A DNA stretch of 64,000 nucleotides from Flavobacterium sp. LPB0248 (GTDB taxonomy: Bacteria > Bacteroidota > Bacteroidia > Flavobacteriales > Flavobacteriaceae): contig NZ_CP058246.1 in assembly GCF_013388355.1 (NCBI RefSeq), positions 310,001 through 374,000 on the forward strand, in the 5' to 3' direction. Positions 34,534 through 43,291 of this stretch are shown piece after piece. Under the pieces are notes generated by a model, which saw only the letters and a program-made list of their open reading frames with translations, had not been told where the DNA came from and did no database searches. Position 1 is the first letter of the stretch, and the number at the start of each line of letters is the position of its first letter. A program made the translations under genes and the position numbers.

Positions 34534-35700
34534 TTATAATTTATTTTCAAGCTTTTCTAAGCGCTTACTTTGGTTTAGAATAATTTCATTTTGCTTCAAA
34601 ATAATTGATTTTAATTGTTCTGTTTTTTTCTCTTGATCGATCATATAAAGTGTCAGTTCTTCTATTTTCTTCAATAAATTCATGTTCATCTCTGCCAGCA
34701 TGAAACCTTTTTTTTCTATTTCTTGAGCTGAAGGAATTTCAGGCAAATGATGATTCTCTTCAACATATTCTTTAACTTCCTGTAATGATTTTAATTTATA
34801 GTCTTTTGAGAAAACATAGTCTGGCCAATTCCAAGTACTAGCAGATTTCACTACAATTTCTTCACAACCAATAGTACCTCTAACTGCTAGCTTATTTCCA
34901 TTTGAATTACTCGTACCAATAGAAACGTCACCTGAATTCCTATCAAAACTCATCAATTGTATTCCCTGACTTGTTCCATTTCTTCTAAATATATCTAAAT
35001 TCCCATTTATTGGATTATCGTAAAATGCCCAACCGTATTTGGCATCAGTTGGATTTACTGAATTCAAAACTGCTAAAAAGGGTGTAGAATTACTAGCTCC
35101 GTGATTAAGATATAAAGGAGTACTTTCTCCAATAGCAACATCTCCTGTATTTCTATTAAAACTCATGAGTTTTATTCCTTGTGAGGTGCCATTTCTTCTA
35201 AAAATATCTAAATTTCCATTTGTGGAATTATCATAAAATGCCCAACCATACTTGGCATCAGTTGGATTTACTGAATTCAAAACTGCTAAAAAAGGTGTAG
35301 AATTACTAGACCCGTGATTAAGAAACAGAGGGCTACTTTCCCCAATAGCGACATCTCCAGTATTTCTATTAAAACTCATGAATTGTATTCCTTGCGAGGT
35401 TCCATTTCTTCTAAAAATATCTAAATTCCCATTTGTAGAGTTATCATAAAATGCCCAGCCATATCTGGCATCAGTTGGATACGCTGAATTCAAAACTGCT
35501 AAAAAAGGTGTAGTGCTGCTAGCGCCCTGATTTAAAAATAGAGGTGCGCCACCTCCCACTGTCAACATAGCGTTTGGATTCGAATTTCCAATTCCTACAT
35601 TATTATTCCCTGATGATCCTTGCTCTATTGGCATATATATTTGTGCCTTTACAAACGATGTAAAAATTAGTAATGCTATAAGCGTTAATTTTCTATTCAT
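34534..35700 (-). CDS. Exported fibre-like protein, array member 8 (internal triplication)
   Basis: 388-residue protein with a signal peptide ending FVKAQ. After one VGIGNSNPNAMLTVGG unit come three near-identical repeats of about 67 residues (core PFLAVLNSVNPTDAKYGWAF, then DIFRRNGTSQGIxLMSFNRN), then a C-terminal module with an NHHLPEIPSAQEI variant. A C-terminal coiled coil (LLKKIEELTLYMIDQEKKTEQL) probably trimerises it. It lacks the NGTIHSKEVKVDM form seen in its paralogues (RGTIGCEEIVVKS instead), so it is the most diverged member. It is the last gene of the array; 9 bp separate it from the convergent TPR gene. Confidence 0.65.
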   Translation of the reverse strand: MNRKLTLIALLIFTSFVKAQIYMPIEQGSSGNNNVGIGNSNPNAMLTVGGGAPLFLNQGASSTTPFLAVLNSAYPTDARYGWAFYDNSTNGNLDIFRRNGTSQGIQFMSFNRNTGDVAIGESSPLFLNHGSSNSTPFLAVLNSVNPTDAKYGWAFYDNSTNGNLDIFRRNGTSQGIKLMSFNRNTGDVAIGESTPLYLNHGASNSTPFLAVLNSVNPTDAKYGWAFYDNPINGNLDIFRRNGTSQGIQLMSFDRNSGDVSIGTSNSNGNKLAVRGTIGCEEIVVKSASTWNWPDYVFSKDYKLKSLQEVKEYVEENHHLPEIPSAQEIEKKGFMLAEMNMNLLKKIEELTLYMIDQEKKTEQLKSIILKQNEIILNQSKRLEKLENKL

Positions 35701-35705
35701 TATAA

Positions 35706-36698
35706 TTATTTTATTTTTTGCACAATTTTAGACAAATTTTCTAAACCTAATTTAAGCCCATCATTTTCTTTTTTAATAATTTCTATTTCCTTTACTTTCT
35801 TTTCATTTTCTTTTTTCATTTCAATCATGTACAAAGTCAATTCCTCAATCTTCTGTAAAAGCTTAGCATTCATTTCTCCAAGGTTAATTCCGTTTTTAAG
35901 AACCTCTTCTTCACTTGGAATGTTCTCTAAATGTCCTTTTTCTACAATATGTTTTTCAACTTGTTCTAACGTTGGCAGATTGTATTCTTTTTTAAATACA
36001 AAATCTGACCAGCCTGTCATATCTACTTTTACTTCTTTGGAATGGATTGTGCCATTGACATCGAGTTTGTTTTTAGGATTTGTTTGTCCAATACCGACAT
36101 TTCCATTATAATTCCATGTCATCACTTGCTGATCTGGTATCGAGGTTGTATTTTCATTACCATTAATAAATAGTTCTAGTTTACTTCCAGTAGTTCCTAT
36201 TCCTCCGTGACCAATTCTGAATTCTGCATGTTCATTCCAGCTGTAACCATTAGTTCCAGATCGCGAAAACTTTAAAACTGATTTACTTTCAACATTTTGT
36301 CCATTTGGTCGGCTTTCATTTGTATCCCATAATTGCATAATTCCTACGACAGTTTGATTTCCTGTAAAAGTATTTACTCCTCTTGTTGCTAATTCATACC
36401 ATTTTGAGTTTGTTGAATTATCTATTTTCCTAAAAAACAATTTATCATTCTCACTATAGGTAGAAGATAATTGTAATTGATAATTATTTTCAGAATTTGC
36501 GTGCCTTATGACAAATAAATGCTGCCAATCATGGCTATTATCTGGTGCTTTTCCAATAGAATTTGGACCTCCATATACTCCGGAAAATAAAGGAGTCGTA
36601 AAATCTACTAAGTGTGTTGCATATCCATTTCCTATTTGCTGAGAATAAGAAAAAAAAGTATTGATAAAGATTGTTATTATGACTAATTTTAGTTTCAT
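35706..36698 (-). CDS. Exported fibre-like protein, array member 7
   Basis: 330-residue protein with a signal peptide (ends FFSYSQ). The variable N-terminal domain contains QLQLSSTYSENDKLFFRKID and SKWYELATRG, which resembles receptor-binding 'knob' domains of phage and pyocin tail fibres (YxR..N...W..W.E). Member 5 has a similar domain. A GNVGIGQTNPKNKLDVNG linker leads to the constant C-terminal module (HSKEVKVDMTGWSDFVFKKE onward) and a long coiled coil. The gap to the previous gene is 6 bp. Homotrimer formation at the cell surface is inference. Confidence 0.62.
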   Translation of the reverse strand: MKLKLVIITIFINTFFSYSQQIGNGYATHLVDFTTPLFSGVYGGPNSIGKAPDNSHDWQHLFVIRHANSENNYQLQLSSTYSENDKLFFRKIDNSTNSKWYELATRGVNTFTGNQTVVGIMQLWDTNESRPNGQNVESKSVLKFSRSGTNGYSWNEHAEFRIGHGGIGTTGSKLELFINGNENTTSIPDQQVMTWNYNGNVGIGQTNPKNKLDVNGTIHSKEVKVDMTGWSDFVFKKEYNLPTLEQVEKHIVEKGHLENIPSEEEVLKNGINLGEMNAKLLQKIEELTLYMIEMKKENEKKVKEIEIIKKENDGLKLGLENLSKIVQKIK

Positions 36699-36704
36699 TC
36701 TTGA

Positions 36705-37676
36705 TTATTGTCTTTTTAACTTTAATAGCTCTATTTCTTTATTTTGTTTTTCAACTGCATTCTTCAAGACTTGGTTTTCTTTTTTCATTTCAATCATATA
36801 AAGAGTCAATTCCTCAATCTTCTGCAAAAGCTTAGCGTCCATTTCCCCAAGATTAATTCCGTTTTTTAAAACCTCTTCTTCACTTGGAATGTTCTCTAAA
36901 TGTCCTTTTTCTGCAATATGTTTTTCAACTTGTTCTAACGTTGGCAGATTGTATTCTTTTTTAAATACAAAATCTGACCAGCCTGTCATATCTACTTTTA
37001 CTTCTTTAGAATGGATTGTGCCATTAACGTCAAGTTTATTTTGAGGATCTCTGGTTCCAATTCCTAAATTTCCATTCCCCAATAAAGCCATTAATTGATT
37101 TGGAGTAGATGCATCTGCCCCTCCATACCATCTAAATGCAGTTCTTGCAGCCGCCTGATTTGCACAAAAATCCATTCCTCCTGCAGCCCCATTAACTCCA
37201 AAACCATATCTAACACTATTACTACTATCATTATATAATATTAAATTTTGTGGATCACCAAGAATTCCTGAAACTTTGTTTAATGTCAACTGAGCATATG
37301 GAGTAGCTGCTCCAATACCAACATTACCATTATCCATAATAGTAAAACGATTAGCGCAAAGCCCACCGCCACAGCCTAAATCATCATAAGCCCAGAATTG
37401 CAAACTATTTCCATATCCTCCTGTCATATTATAAATTGTCCAAGTACTTGCTTCGCCAGTAGAAACCTTAGATAGATTTTTTAATTGAATCTGACCACCT
37501 ATAACATCTGAGATAGAACTCAAGATAATACCGTTAAATAAACCATTTCCTCTTACATCTAATTTTTGAGTTGGTGAAGTTGTTCCAATCCCAACATTCC
37601 CACCATCAACAGGAAAAATACTTTGTGCAAAGTTGGTTTGTGTAATGAATACTATTATTATTAGAATATTTTTCAT
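36705..37676 (-). CDS. Exported fibre-like protein, array member 6
   Basis: 323-residue protein, signal peptide ending NFAQ. It begins with GGNVGIGTTSPTQKLDVRG. A variable segment STWTIYNMTGGYGNSLQFWA with GCGGGLCANRFTIMDNGNVG is shared almost exactly with member 4, indicating exchange between paralogues. A second segment (NQAAARTAFRWYGGAD) is unique. The constant C-terminal module and coiled coil (KKENQVLKNAVEKQNKEI) close it. The C-terminal module is nearly identical in DNA to that of member 7. Confidence 0.62.
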   Translation of the reverse strand: MKNILIIIVFITQTNFAQSIFPVDGGNVGIGTTSPTQKLDVRGNGLFNGIILSSISDVIGGQIQLKNLSKVSTGEASTWTIYNMTGGYGNSLQFWAYDDLGCGGGLCANRFTIMDNGNVGIGAATPYAQLTLNKVSGILGDPQNLILYNDSSNSVRYGFGVNGAAGGMDFCANQAAARTAFRWYGGADASTPNQLMALLGNGNLGIGTRDPQNKLDVNGTIHSKEVKVDMTGWSDFVFKKEYNLPTLEQVEKHIAEKGHLENIPSEEEVLKNGINLGEMDAKLLQKIEELTLYMIEMKKENQVLKNAVEKQNKEIELLKLKRQ

Positions 37677-37692
37677 ACTTTAAATGTTTTAA

Positions 37693-38613
37693 TCATCTAT
37701 CTATTGAATCTATTTTACTTTTTAAATCTTGATTCTCTTTTTCTATTTTATTTATACGTTTATTTTGTTCAATCATATATAAAGTCATTTCTTCCATCTT
37801 CTGCAAAAGCTTAGCATTCATTTCTCCAAGATTGATTCCACTTTTTAGCACTTCCTCTTCACTTGGAATATTTTCTAAATGTCCCTTTTCAGCAATATGC
37901 TTTTCAACTTCTTCCAATGTTGGCAAATTATATTCTTTTTTGAATACAAAATCTGACCAGCCTGTCATGTCTACTTTTACTTCTTTGGAATGAATTGTGC
38001 CGTTTACATCTAATTTATTTTTAGGATCAACTATTCCAATACCAACATTTTTATTATAATTAACCCTCATTACTTCTGAAGCATCTACACCTCCAACCAG
38101 AAAAATTGTAGAAGAGGGATTACCTGTATTTGGTCCAATTCTTATATCACCTCCATCACCTCCCATAATATCATTGACATAAAATAGTGATCTTACCATA
38201 GCTCTTCCATTTACATCCAAAATAGTAAGACTATTTGGTGCTTCTGTTCCTATACCAACAACTCCATTGATAATTTGTTTCCCTGCAAAAATATTTTCTC
38301 CGCGTGTTGCTAATTCATTCCAAGAATTCCATGTATTATTATCTCCATTTTTAGTTCTATACGATATATGATTACCCCCATTTGGTCCATAATCTGAACT
38401 AATTTGACAATCGTAATTATTGTATTGAAAACCGCCAAAACTTATTAGCGCTCCATTCCAAGGAGTCCCAGATGTTGCATACGAAAATGTATATCCACCT
38501 TTGAACGCATCAGCATAACCTGGTGCAGATATCTCAGAAGTAGGATTTAAACTTTGTGCTTGAATGGTAACAGCCACTAATATATGTAATAGTATAAATT
38601 GTATTTTTATCAC
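37693..38613 (-). CDS. Exported fibre-like protein, array member 5
   Basis: 306-residue protein with a signal peptide (TIQAQ). The N-terminal domain contains NHISYRTKNGDNNTWNSWNE, very like tail-fibre/pyocin knob domains. VVGIGTEAPNSLTILDVNGR and a glycine-rich strand region follow, then the constant module (NGTIHSKEVKVDMTGWSDF...) and a short coiled coil ending KSKIDSIDR. The start is 2 bp from the end of member 4, so they are co-transcribed. Confidence 0.62.
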   Translation of the reverse strand: MIKIQFILLHILVAVTIQAQSLNPTSEISAPGYADAFKGGYTFSYATSGTPWNGALISFGGFQYNNYDCQISSDYGPNGGNHISYRTKNGDNNTWNSWNELATRGENIFAGKQIINGVVGIGTEAPNSLTILDVNGRAMVRSLFYVNDIMGGDGGDIRIGPNTGNPSSTIFLVGGVDASEVMRVNYNKNVGIGIVDPKNKLDVNGTIHSKEVKVDMTGWSDFVFKKEYNLPTLEEVEKHIAEKGHLENIPSEEEVLKSGINLGEMNAKLLQKMEEMTLYMIEQNKRINKIEKENQDLKSKIDSIDR

Positions 38614-38614
38614 T

Positions 38615-39763
38615 TTACTTGTCTTTAAGTTTTATTATTCCTTTAAGATTTTCTATTTCCTCGTTCTGCTTTTCGTTCTGCCTTTGATTCTCTTTTTTAA
38701 TTTCTATAATATAAAGAGTTAATTCCTCAATCTTCTGCAAAAGCTTAGCATTCATTTCTCCTAGATTAATACCGTTTTTCAAAACCTCCTCTTCATTTGG
38801 AATATTTTTTAAGTGTCCTTTTTCAGCAATATGTTTTTCTACTTCTTCAAGAGTCGGCAGATTATACTCTTTTTTAAATACAAAATCTGACCAATCCTTC
38901 ATGTCTACTTTTACTTCTCTGGAGTGTATTGTACCGTTTACATCAAGTTTATTACTTGGATTTGTTTGTCCAATACCAACATTGCCATTATCCATAATTG
39001 TAAAACGATTATTGCATAATCCATTACCACAGCCTAAATTATCATAAGCCCAGAATTGAAGGCTGTTTCCATAAACTCCGGTCATATTGTAAATTGCCCA
39101 AGTACTAGCAATTCCATTTAAAGCTTTAGATGGATTTCGTAGTTCTATTTTACCTCCTCCATTATCCGAAATAGTACTAGCTAGCACTCCCTGAAACAGA
39201 GCACCTCCAGATACTTCTAATTTTTGAGTTGGGTTAAAAACTCCAATTCCAACATTTCCACTATTTGACATAACAGTCAAATGTGGAAAAAACTCACCTG
39301 TACCCGTTAAAGCTCTTCCTAACTGAATATATTGGTCAGAAATAGTATTTGATGAACTCACTTTAATTGCACCTCCCGAACCGTAATTATAATTATCTCC
39401 TCTTAAAATACCACTCCCATTTTTATTAATTACAATATCTCCCTCATTAACATAAAGTCTAGCATTTGGACCACTTGTTCCAATTCCGAAATTTCCTGAA
39501 GATATGTATGAATTGCCATTATCTTTAAAAAACACACTTTTCCCAATCAATGTTCCTCCAGTAAAATCTTCGTTATAGTTTAAACTTAATATATTGTTAG
39601 GATAATGAACAAAAGCTCTTCCACCAGATCCCCTTAATGGGTACTTAAAAGTAACGTCAGCTGCGCCATCATACTCAAAAATGTTATTTCCATTAGGTGA
39701 ATTAATTTGGGAAACAGCAGTAATTGCAATTAGAAGGAAAACTAGAATGTAAAATTTCTTCAT
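38615..39763 (-). CDS. Exported fibre-like protein, array member 4
   Basis: 382-residue protein, signal peptide ending TAVSQ. Three GNxGIGxxxPxxxLxVxxG units are visible: NFGIGTSGPNARLYVNEGD, NVGIGVFNPTQKLEVSGG and NVGIGQTNPSNKLDVNG. Between the last two is the STWAIYNMTGVYGNSLQFWA segment shared with member 6. The constant C-terminal module and a Gln/Asn/Glu-rich coiled coil (ENQRQNEKQNEEIENL) end it. It is the longest variable region among the members with the standard tail. Confidence 0.62.
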   Translation of the reverse strand: MKKFYILVFLLIAITAVSQINSPNGNNIFEYDGAADVTFKYPLRGSGGRAFVHYPNNILSLNYNEDFTGGTLIGKSVFFKDNGNSYISSGNFGIGTSGPNARLYVNEGDIVINKNGSGILRGDNYNYGSGGAIKVSSSNTISDQYIQLGRALTGTGEFFPHLTVMSNSGNVGIGVFNPTQKLEVSGGALFQGVLASTISDNGGGKIELRNPSKALNGIASTWAIYNMTGVYGNSLQFWAYDNLGCGNGLCNNRFTIMDNGNVGIGQTNPSNKLDVNGTIHSREVKVDMKDWSDFVFKKEYNLPTLEEVEKHIAEKGHLKNIPNEEEVLKNGINLGEMNAKLLQKIEELTLYIIEIKKENQRQNEKQNEEIENLKGIIKLKDK

Positions 39764-39769
39764 AATAAA

Positions 39770-40717
39770 TTATTTTTCTTTAGATTTAATATTTTTTAAC
39801 TCCTGTTTCAAACTTTCAATTGATTTATTTTGCTCAATCATATACAAAGTCAATTCTTCAATTTTCTGCAAAAGCTTAGCATTCATTTCTCCAAGATTAA
39901 TCCCGTTTGTCAACACCTCTTCTTCACTTGGAATATTCTCTAAATGGCCTTTTTCTACTATATGTTTTTCTACTTCTTCTAATGTTGGTAAATTGTATTC
40001 TTTTTTAAATACAAAGTCGGGCCAGTCCCAGCCAGACATATCTATTTTGACTTCTTTGGAATGAATTGTGCCGTTTACGTCTAACTTATTTGATGGATTC
40101 TCTTTACCAATTCCAACATTCCCATCTATAAGAAAAAGTTCGTCTTTATAGCCTTTAGAATAAGAACTTAAGATTAATCCCATACGCGAATTTGTACCCG
40201 ATGCAAAACTTAAATAGCTTCGTATTTGTGGACCTTGCAAGTCATTTCCATAAGCTGTAAAAATAATTTTATTACCTTTTCCCCCATAGTTTTCATAATT
40301 ACGCAATACTAAATCTCCACTAACATCTAACTTCGCTAACGGATCCGAATTACCTATACCAACATTTCCGTTTTCGTCTGTTATCACAAATTTTTTCCAT
40401 CCACCCCATTTTGTATCTCTAGGAAATGCAGTTCTATAAAAAATACCGCCATTATTAAAATTTAACTGATGATTTTTATCACCAGAATTATCCAGATCCG
40501 TCCATGGCGATAAAGTTATACTTGTTGACCAAAACCCATCGCCTGGAACTCCAACAACACTTCTTTGTTTAAAATCTGCTCTTAAACTATGTGATGAAAA
40601 ATTCGGCATATCATTTACTGCTCTAGTATCTATTACATCTAAGCTACTTGCGATCTGTGCATCAATACTGGTTATAAAAAATTGTATAAGTATTACTGGA
40701 AATATTTTTTTTATCAT
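39770..40717 (-). CDS. Exported fibre-like protein, array member 3
   Basis: 315-residue protein from the ATG at 40717 (a TTG 18 bp upstream would overlap member 2). Signal peptide ends FITSIDAQ. The N-terminal domain (DTRAVNDMPNFSSHSLRADF through GDKNHQLNFNNGGIFYRTAF and WGGWKKF) matches that of member 2, another shared module, and again recalls knob-like folds. NVGIGNSDPLAKLDVSGD, a unique strand region and the constant module follow, with an extra Trp-Asp (MSGWDWPDFVF). A C-terminal coiled coil is present. Confidence 0.62.
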   Translation of the reverse strand: MIKKIFPVILIQFFITSIDAQIASSLDVIDTRAVNDMPNFSSHSLRADFKQRSVVGVPGDGFWSTSITLSPWTDLDNSGDKNHQLNFNNGGIFYRTAFPRDTKWGGWKKFVITDENGNVGIGNSDPLAKLDVSGDLVLRNYENYGGKGNKIIFTAYGNDLQGPQIRSYLSFASGTNSRMGLILSSYSKGYKDELFLIDGNVGIGKENPSNKLDVNGTIHSKEVKIDMSGWDWPDFVFKKEYNLPTLEEVEKHIVEKGHLENIPSEEEVLTNGINLGEMNAKLLQKIEELTLYMIEQNKSIESLKQELKNIKSKEK

Positions 40718-40721
40718 AACT

Positions 40722-41660
40722 CTATTTACTTTCAAGTTTTATTAATCTATTTTTCATCTCAACATTTTCCTTCTTCATCTCAATCATATACAAAGTCAAT
40801 TCCTCAATCTTCTGCAAAAGCTTAGCATTCATTTCCCCCAGATTAATTCCATTTCTCAAAACCTCTTCTTCATTTGGAATATTCTCTAAATGACCTTTCT
40901 CTGCAATATGCTTTTCGACTTCTTCAAGAGTCGGCAGATTATACTCTTTTTTAAATACAAAATCTGACCAGTCTTTCATGTCTACTTTTACTTCTTGGGA
41001 ATGTATGGTTCCTTTAACATCAAGTTCATTCTTTGGATTTGTCGTACCTATACCAACATGGCCATTAGACTGAAAAGTCACTTTTGCTTCATTCCCAATT
41101 ACCCCATCTGAACCTCCAAAACTTAATAATAATTTCCCTTTATCTAATGAGCTGTTAGGAATCCATACAAATCCAGCATTCTGGATTCCATATCCTCCAA
41201 AACAAATTTTTGAGGAAGGCTGTCCCGAGACCGCAACAAGATCTCCAAAATAAATATGAGAGTCATTTGTACCAGGATTTTTTTTTACAATCATACTGCC
41301 AATTCTCGTATTACCATTTGCATCTGTCATTAATAATTGTCCCCATCCTCCCCATTGTGAATCTAACGGATAAGCATTTCTGTAAAAAATACCGTCATTA
41401 TTAAAATTCAATTGATGATTTTTATCCCCACTATTCTCAGTACTTCCCCATGGTGAAAAAGTTAAACTTGTTGAATAAAAACCGCTTCCTGGCAAACCAA
41501 TAATACTTCTTTCTTTAAAATCTGCTCTGATGGAATAACTCGAAAAATTAGGCGCGTCATTCACTGATCTGGTATCATTGATAGTTATTGTCGCCGCTGC
41601 TTGCGCATTAGAAATAGAAGTATATATAAATACTCCAAAAATTAATATGATCATTTTCAT
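40722..41660 (-). CDS. Exported fibre-like protein, array member 2
   Basis: 312-residue protein, signal peptide ending ISNAQA. The N-terminal knob-like domain is about 65% alike member 3 by eye (DTRSVNDAPNFSSYSIRADF, GDKNHQLNFNNDGIFYRNAY). The centre has a unique FGGYGIQNAGFVWIPNSSLD region. HVGIGTTNPKNELDVKG leads into the constant module (KVDMKDWSDFVFKKEYN) and coiled coil. It overlaps the stop of member 1 by 4 bp (ATGA), which shows tight coupling. Confidence 0.62.
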   Translation of the reverse strand: MKMIILIFGVFIYTSISNAQAAATITINDTRSVNDAPNFSSYSIRADFKERSIIGLPGSGFYSTSLTFSPWGSTENSGDKNHQLNFNNDGIFYRNAYPLDSQWGGWGQLLMTDANGNTRIGSMIVKKNPGTNDSHIYFGDLVAVSGQPSSKICFGGYGIQNAGFVWIPNSSLDKGKLLLSFGGSDGVIGNEAKVTFQSNGHVGIGTTNPKNELDVKGTIHSQEVKVDMKDWSDFVFKKEYNLPTLEEVEKHIAEKGHLENIPNEEEVLRNGINLGEMNAKLLQKIEELTLYMIEMKKENVEMKNRLIKLESK

Positions 41661-42640
41661 TTTTGCTTAGTATTAATCAATTCTAAAATTGTATTTTGAA
41701 ATTCAATCTGATTATTTTTTAAAAGAGTATTTTCTTTCTTTATTTCAATTATATAAAGTGTCAATTCTTCAATCTTCTGCAAAAGCTTAGCATTCATTTC
41801 TCCCAGATTAATTCCGTTTTTCAACACCTCTTCTTCTTTTGGAATATTTTTTAAGTGTCCTTTTTCAGCAATATGTTTTTCTACTTCTTCAAGAGTCGGC
41901 AGATTATACTCTTTTTTAAATACAAAATCTGACCAGTCTTTCATATCTACTTTTACTTCTTTGGAATGGATTGTGCCGTTTACTGCTAATTTCGAATTGG
42001 GATTTATTGTTCCAATACCTACGTTACCTCCTTTAGCATTTAGAATTAAATCATAAAAAGCATTCGGATCATTAAAATCTTGTGGCTGTATCCATCCATA
42101 ACTTTTTATATTCATTCCAAAATCTAATACTTCTCCTGCTCCACCTGGAGAAGATTGAAGCCTTAAAAGAGCTGTTGAGTTTTGTCCGTTTACAGGACCT
42201 CCTTGATCTCTTGCAATTTGATCTCCAACAATTGTTACCTTTTGTTTTGGTAAACTTGTCCCAATACCTACATTTCCATTCACATCAATTTTCAATCTTT
42301 CAAAACCATTTGTCGAAAACCCTAAAAAACCACCCCTCGTAGAGTTTCCTCGATAGAATGAGATAAAGCCGTTTTCTTCAGTATTATTATGCTTTAATCC
42401 TAATCTAAAAGCTTCTGAGTAAACAGGCTGTGTATATAAAGATTTAGCATATAAGGAAAACTCTGATTCACTGCTTGTTGCCAAAATTGTTCCGTATGAA
42501 TTATCACCATTATTTACGTGAAGTTTACTTTGTGGAGCTAATGTTCCTATTCCCACGTTTCCTACTAATTCTATTTTGTTTTGTGAAACACTCTTGAACG
42601 CAGTGAATATAATAAATGCTAAAAAAACTTTTTTTTTCAT
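41657..42640 (-). CDS. Exported fibre-like protein, array member 1 (first gene)
   Basis: 327-residue protein. The ATG at 42640 gives MKKKVFLAFIIFTAFKSVSQ as signal peptide; the in-frame TTG at 42652 is less likely. Three GNVGIGT units (GNVGIGTLAPQSKLHVNNG, GNVGIGTSLPKQKVTIVGD, GNVGIGTINPNSKLAVNG) alternate with unique strands. The constant C-terminal ~107 residues start NGTIHSKEVKVDMKDW and end with a coiled coil. Its start codon, RBS region and -7 box lie in a perfect 84-bp tandem duplication (42621-42788). It leads the eight-gene minus-strand operon. Confidence 0.65.
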   Translation of the reverse strand: MKKKVFLAFIIFTAFKSVSQNKIELVGNVGIGTLAPQSKLHVNNGDNSYGTILATSSESEFSLYAKSLYTQPVYSEAFRLGLKHNNTEENGFISFYRGNSTRGGFLGFSTNGFERLKIDVNGNVGIGTSLPKQKVTIVGDQIARDQGGPVNGQNSTALLRLQSSPGGAGEVLDFGMNIKSYGWIQPQDFNDPNAFYDLILNAKGGNVGIGTINPNSKLAVNGTIHSKEVKVDMKDWSDFVFKKEYNLPTLEEVEKHIAEKGHLKNIPKEEEVLKNGINLGEMNAKLLQKIEELTLYIIEIKKENTLLKNNQIEFQNTILELINTKQK

Positions 42641-42688
42641 AGTCTCTTTCAATCAAATTAATTTTACTTATAATTTTATAACTATCTT

Positions 42689-42696
42689 CAAATATA
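42689..42696 (-). promoter_or_regulatory. -7 box TATATTTG of fibre array, proximal copy
   Basis: The minus-strand TATATTTG matches the Bacteroidota consensus and is 49 bp before the start codon at 42640. An identical second copy lies at 42773-42780 through the 84-bp duplication, so the array may have two promoters. Confidence 0.55.
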
Positions 42697-42772
42697 TCTT
42701 AACAAAAAAAACTTTTTTTTTCATAGTCTCTTTCAATCAAATTAATTTTACTTATAATTTTATAACTATCTT

Positions 42773-42780
42773 CAAATATA
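42773..42780 (-). promoter_or_regulatory. -7 box TATATTTG of fibre array, distal duplicated copy
   Basis: Duplicate of the box at 42689. A transcript from here would run through the decoy start at 42724 before reaching the real start. Confidence 0.5.
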
Positions 42781-42980
42781 TCTTAACAAAAAAAGCTTTT
42801 TTCCTACAAATAAATCAAAAATAATTATCCTAAACAAACTAATAAAATAAATACAAAACAACTTTACGGCTTTCCTCATTTTGGAACATTTTTATAGAAT
42901 ATAAACTGAAGTGACAATAGCTTCTTCATAAGCCAAAAAAGAATCTAATTTTAATTTCTCTTTTTGTAAGAATGCTAAAA

Positions 42981-43014
42981 AACAGTGCGAAGTCAGAAAG
43001 ACACTTGCACTGTT
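42981..43014 (-). terminator. Orphan minus-strand terminator-like hairpin
   Basis: AACAGTGCGAAGT pairs with ACTTGCACTGTT (one bulged G). On the minus strand the stem is followed by a run of six T. There is no minus-strand gene between 43290 and this point, so the transcript it would end is unknown. The rest of 42789-43218 shows no ORF. Confidence 0.5.
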
Positions 43015-43218
43015 TCCACTTAAATCATTAATTCTTTTAAGAAATAACAATAAAGAAGTTTACTATTTTACAGAATTCTCAAAATCTAATCAATACTAAC
43101 TTTTTAATAAGTAACACACTAAAAAACCAAACCCCTAAAAACCACCCCCAATTATTATCAAATTTTTAAATCTCATGGTTTTTAGAAAAATTTTAAGAAA
43201 CCTTGCTTTTCAAATTAC

Positions 43219-43226
43219 TATATTTG
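43219..43226 (+). promoter_or_regulatory. -7 promoter box TATATTTG before the 119-residue gene
   Basis: Exact match to TAnnTTTG, about 65 bp before the ATG at 43292. A TTG lies upstream (43203) but at shorter than usual spacing. It may drive the 119-residue gene and possibly the efflux operon behind it. Confidence 0.5.
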
Positions 43227-43291
43227 GCGCACTTTAGAGAATAATTAACCCACTTTCTAAGAAACAAAATTGTAATTCCTGCTGTAGTTGT

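Larger units (their letters stand above)
42621..42788. repeat. Perfect 84-bp tandem duplication over promoter and start
   Basis: 42621-42704 and 42705-42788 are identical over 84 bp, and the match runs on for about 6 more bases. The unit contains the start codon, six codons (MKKKVF), the leader and a minus-strand TATATTTG box. The upstream copy encodes only MKKKVF followed by 12 other residues and a stop. No decay is seen between copies, so the event is recent. Confidence 0.95.

Noticed and set aside
42668..42724. Second start codon MKKKVF in the upstream 84-bp copy as an extra gene
   Set aside because: The frame stops after 18 codons; it is a by-product of the tandem duplication.
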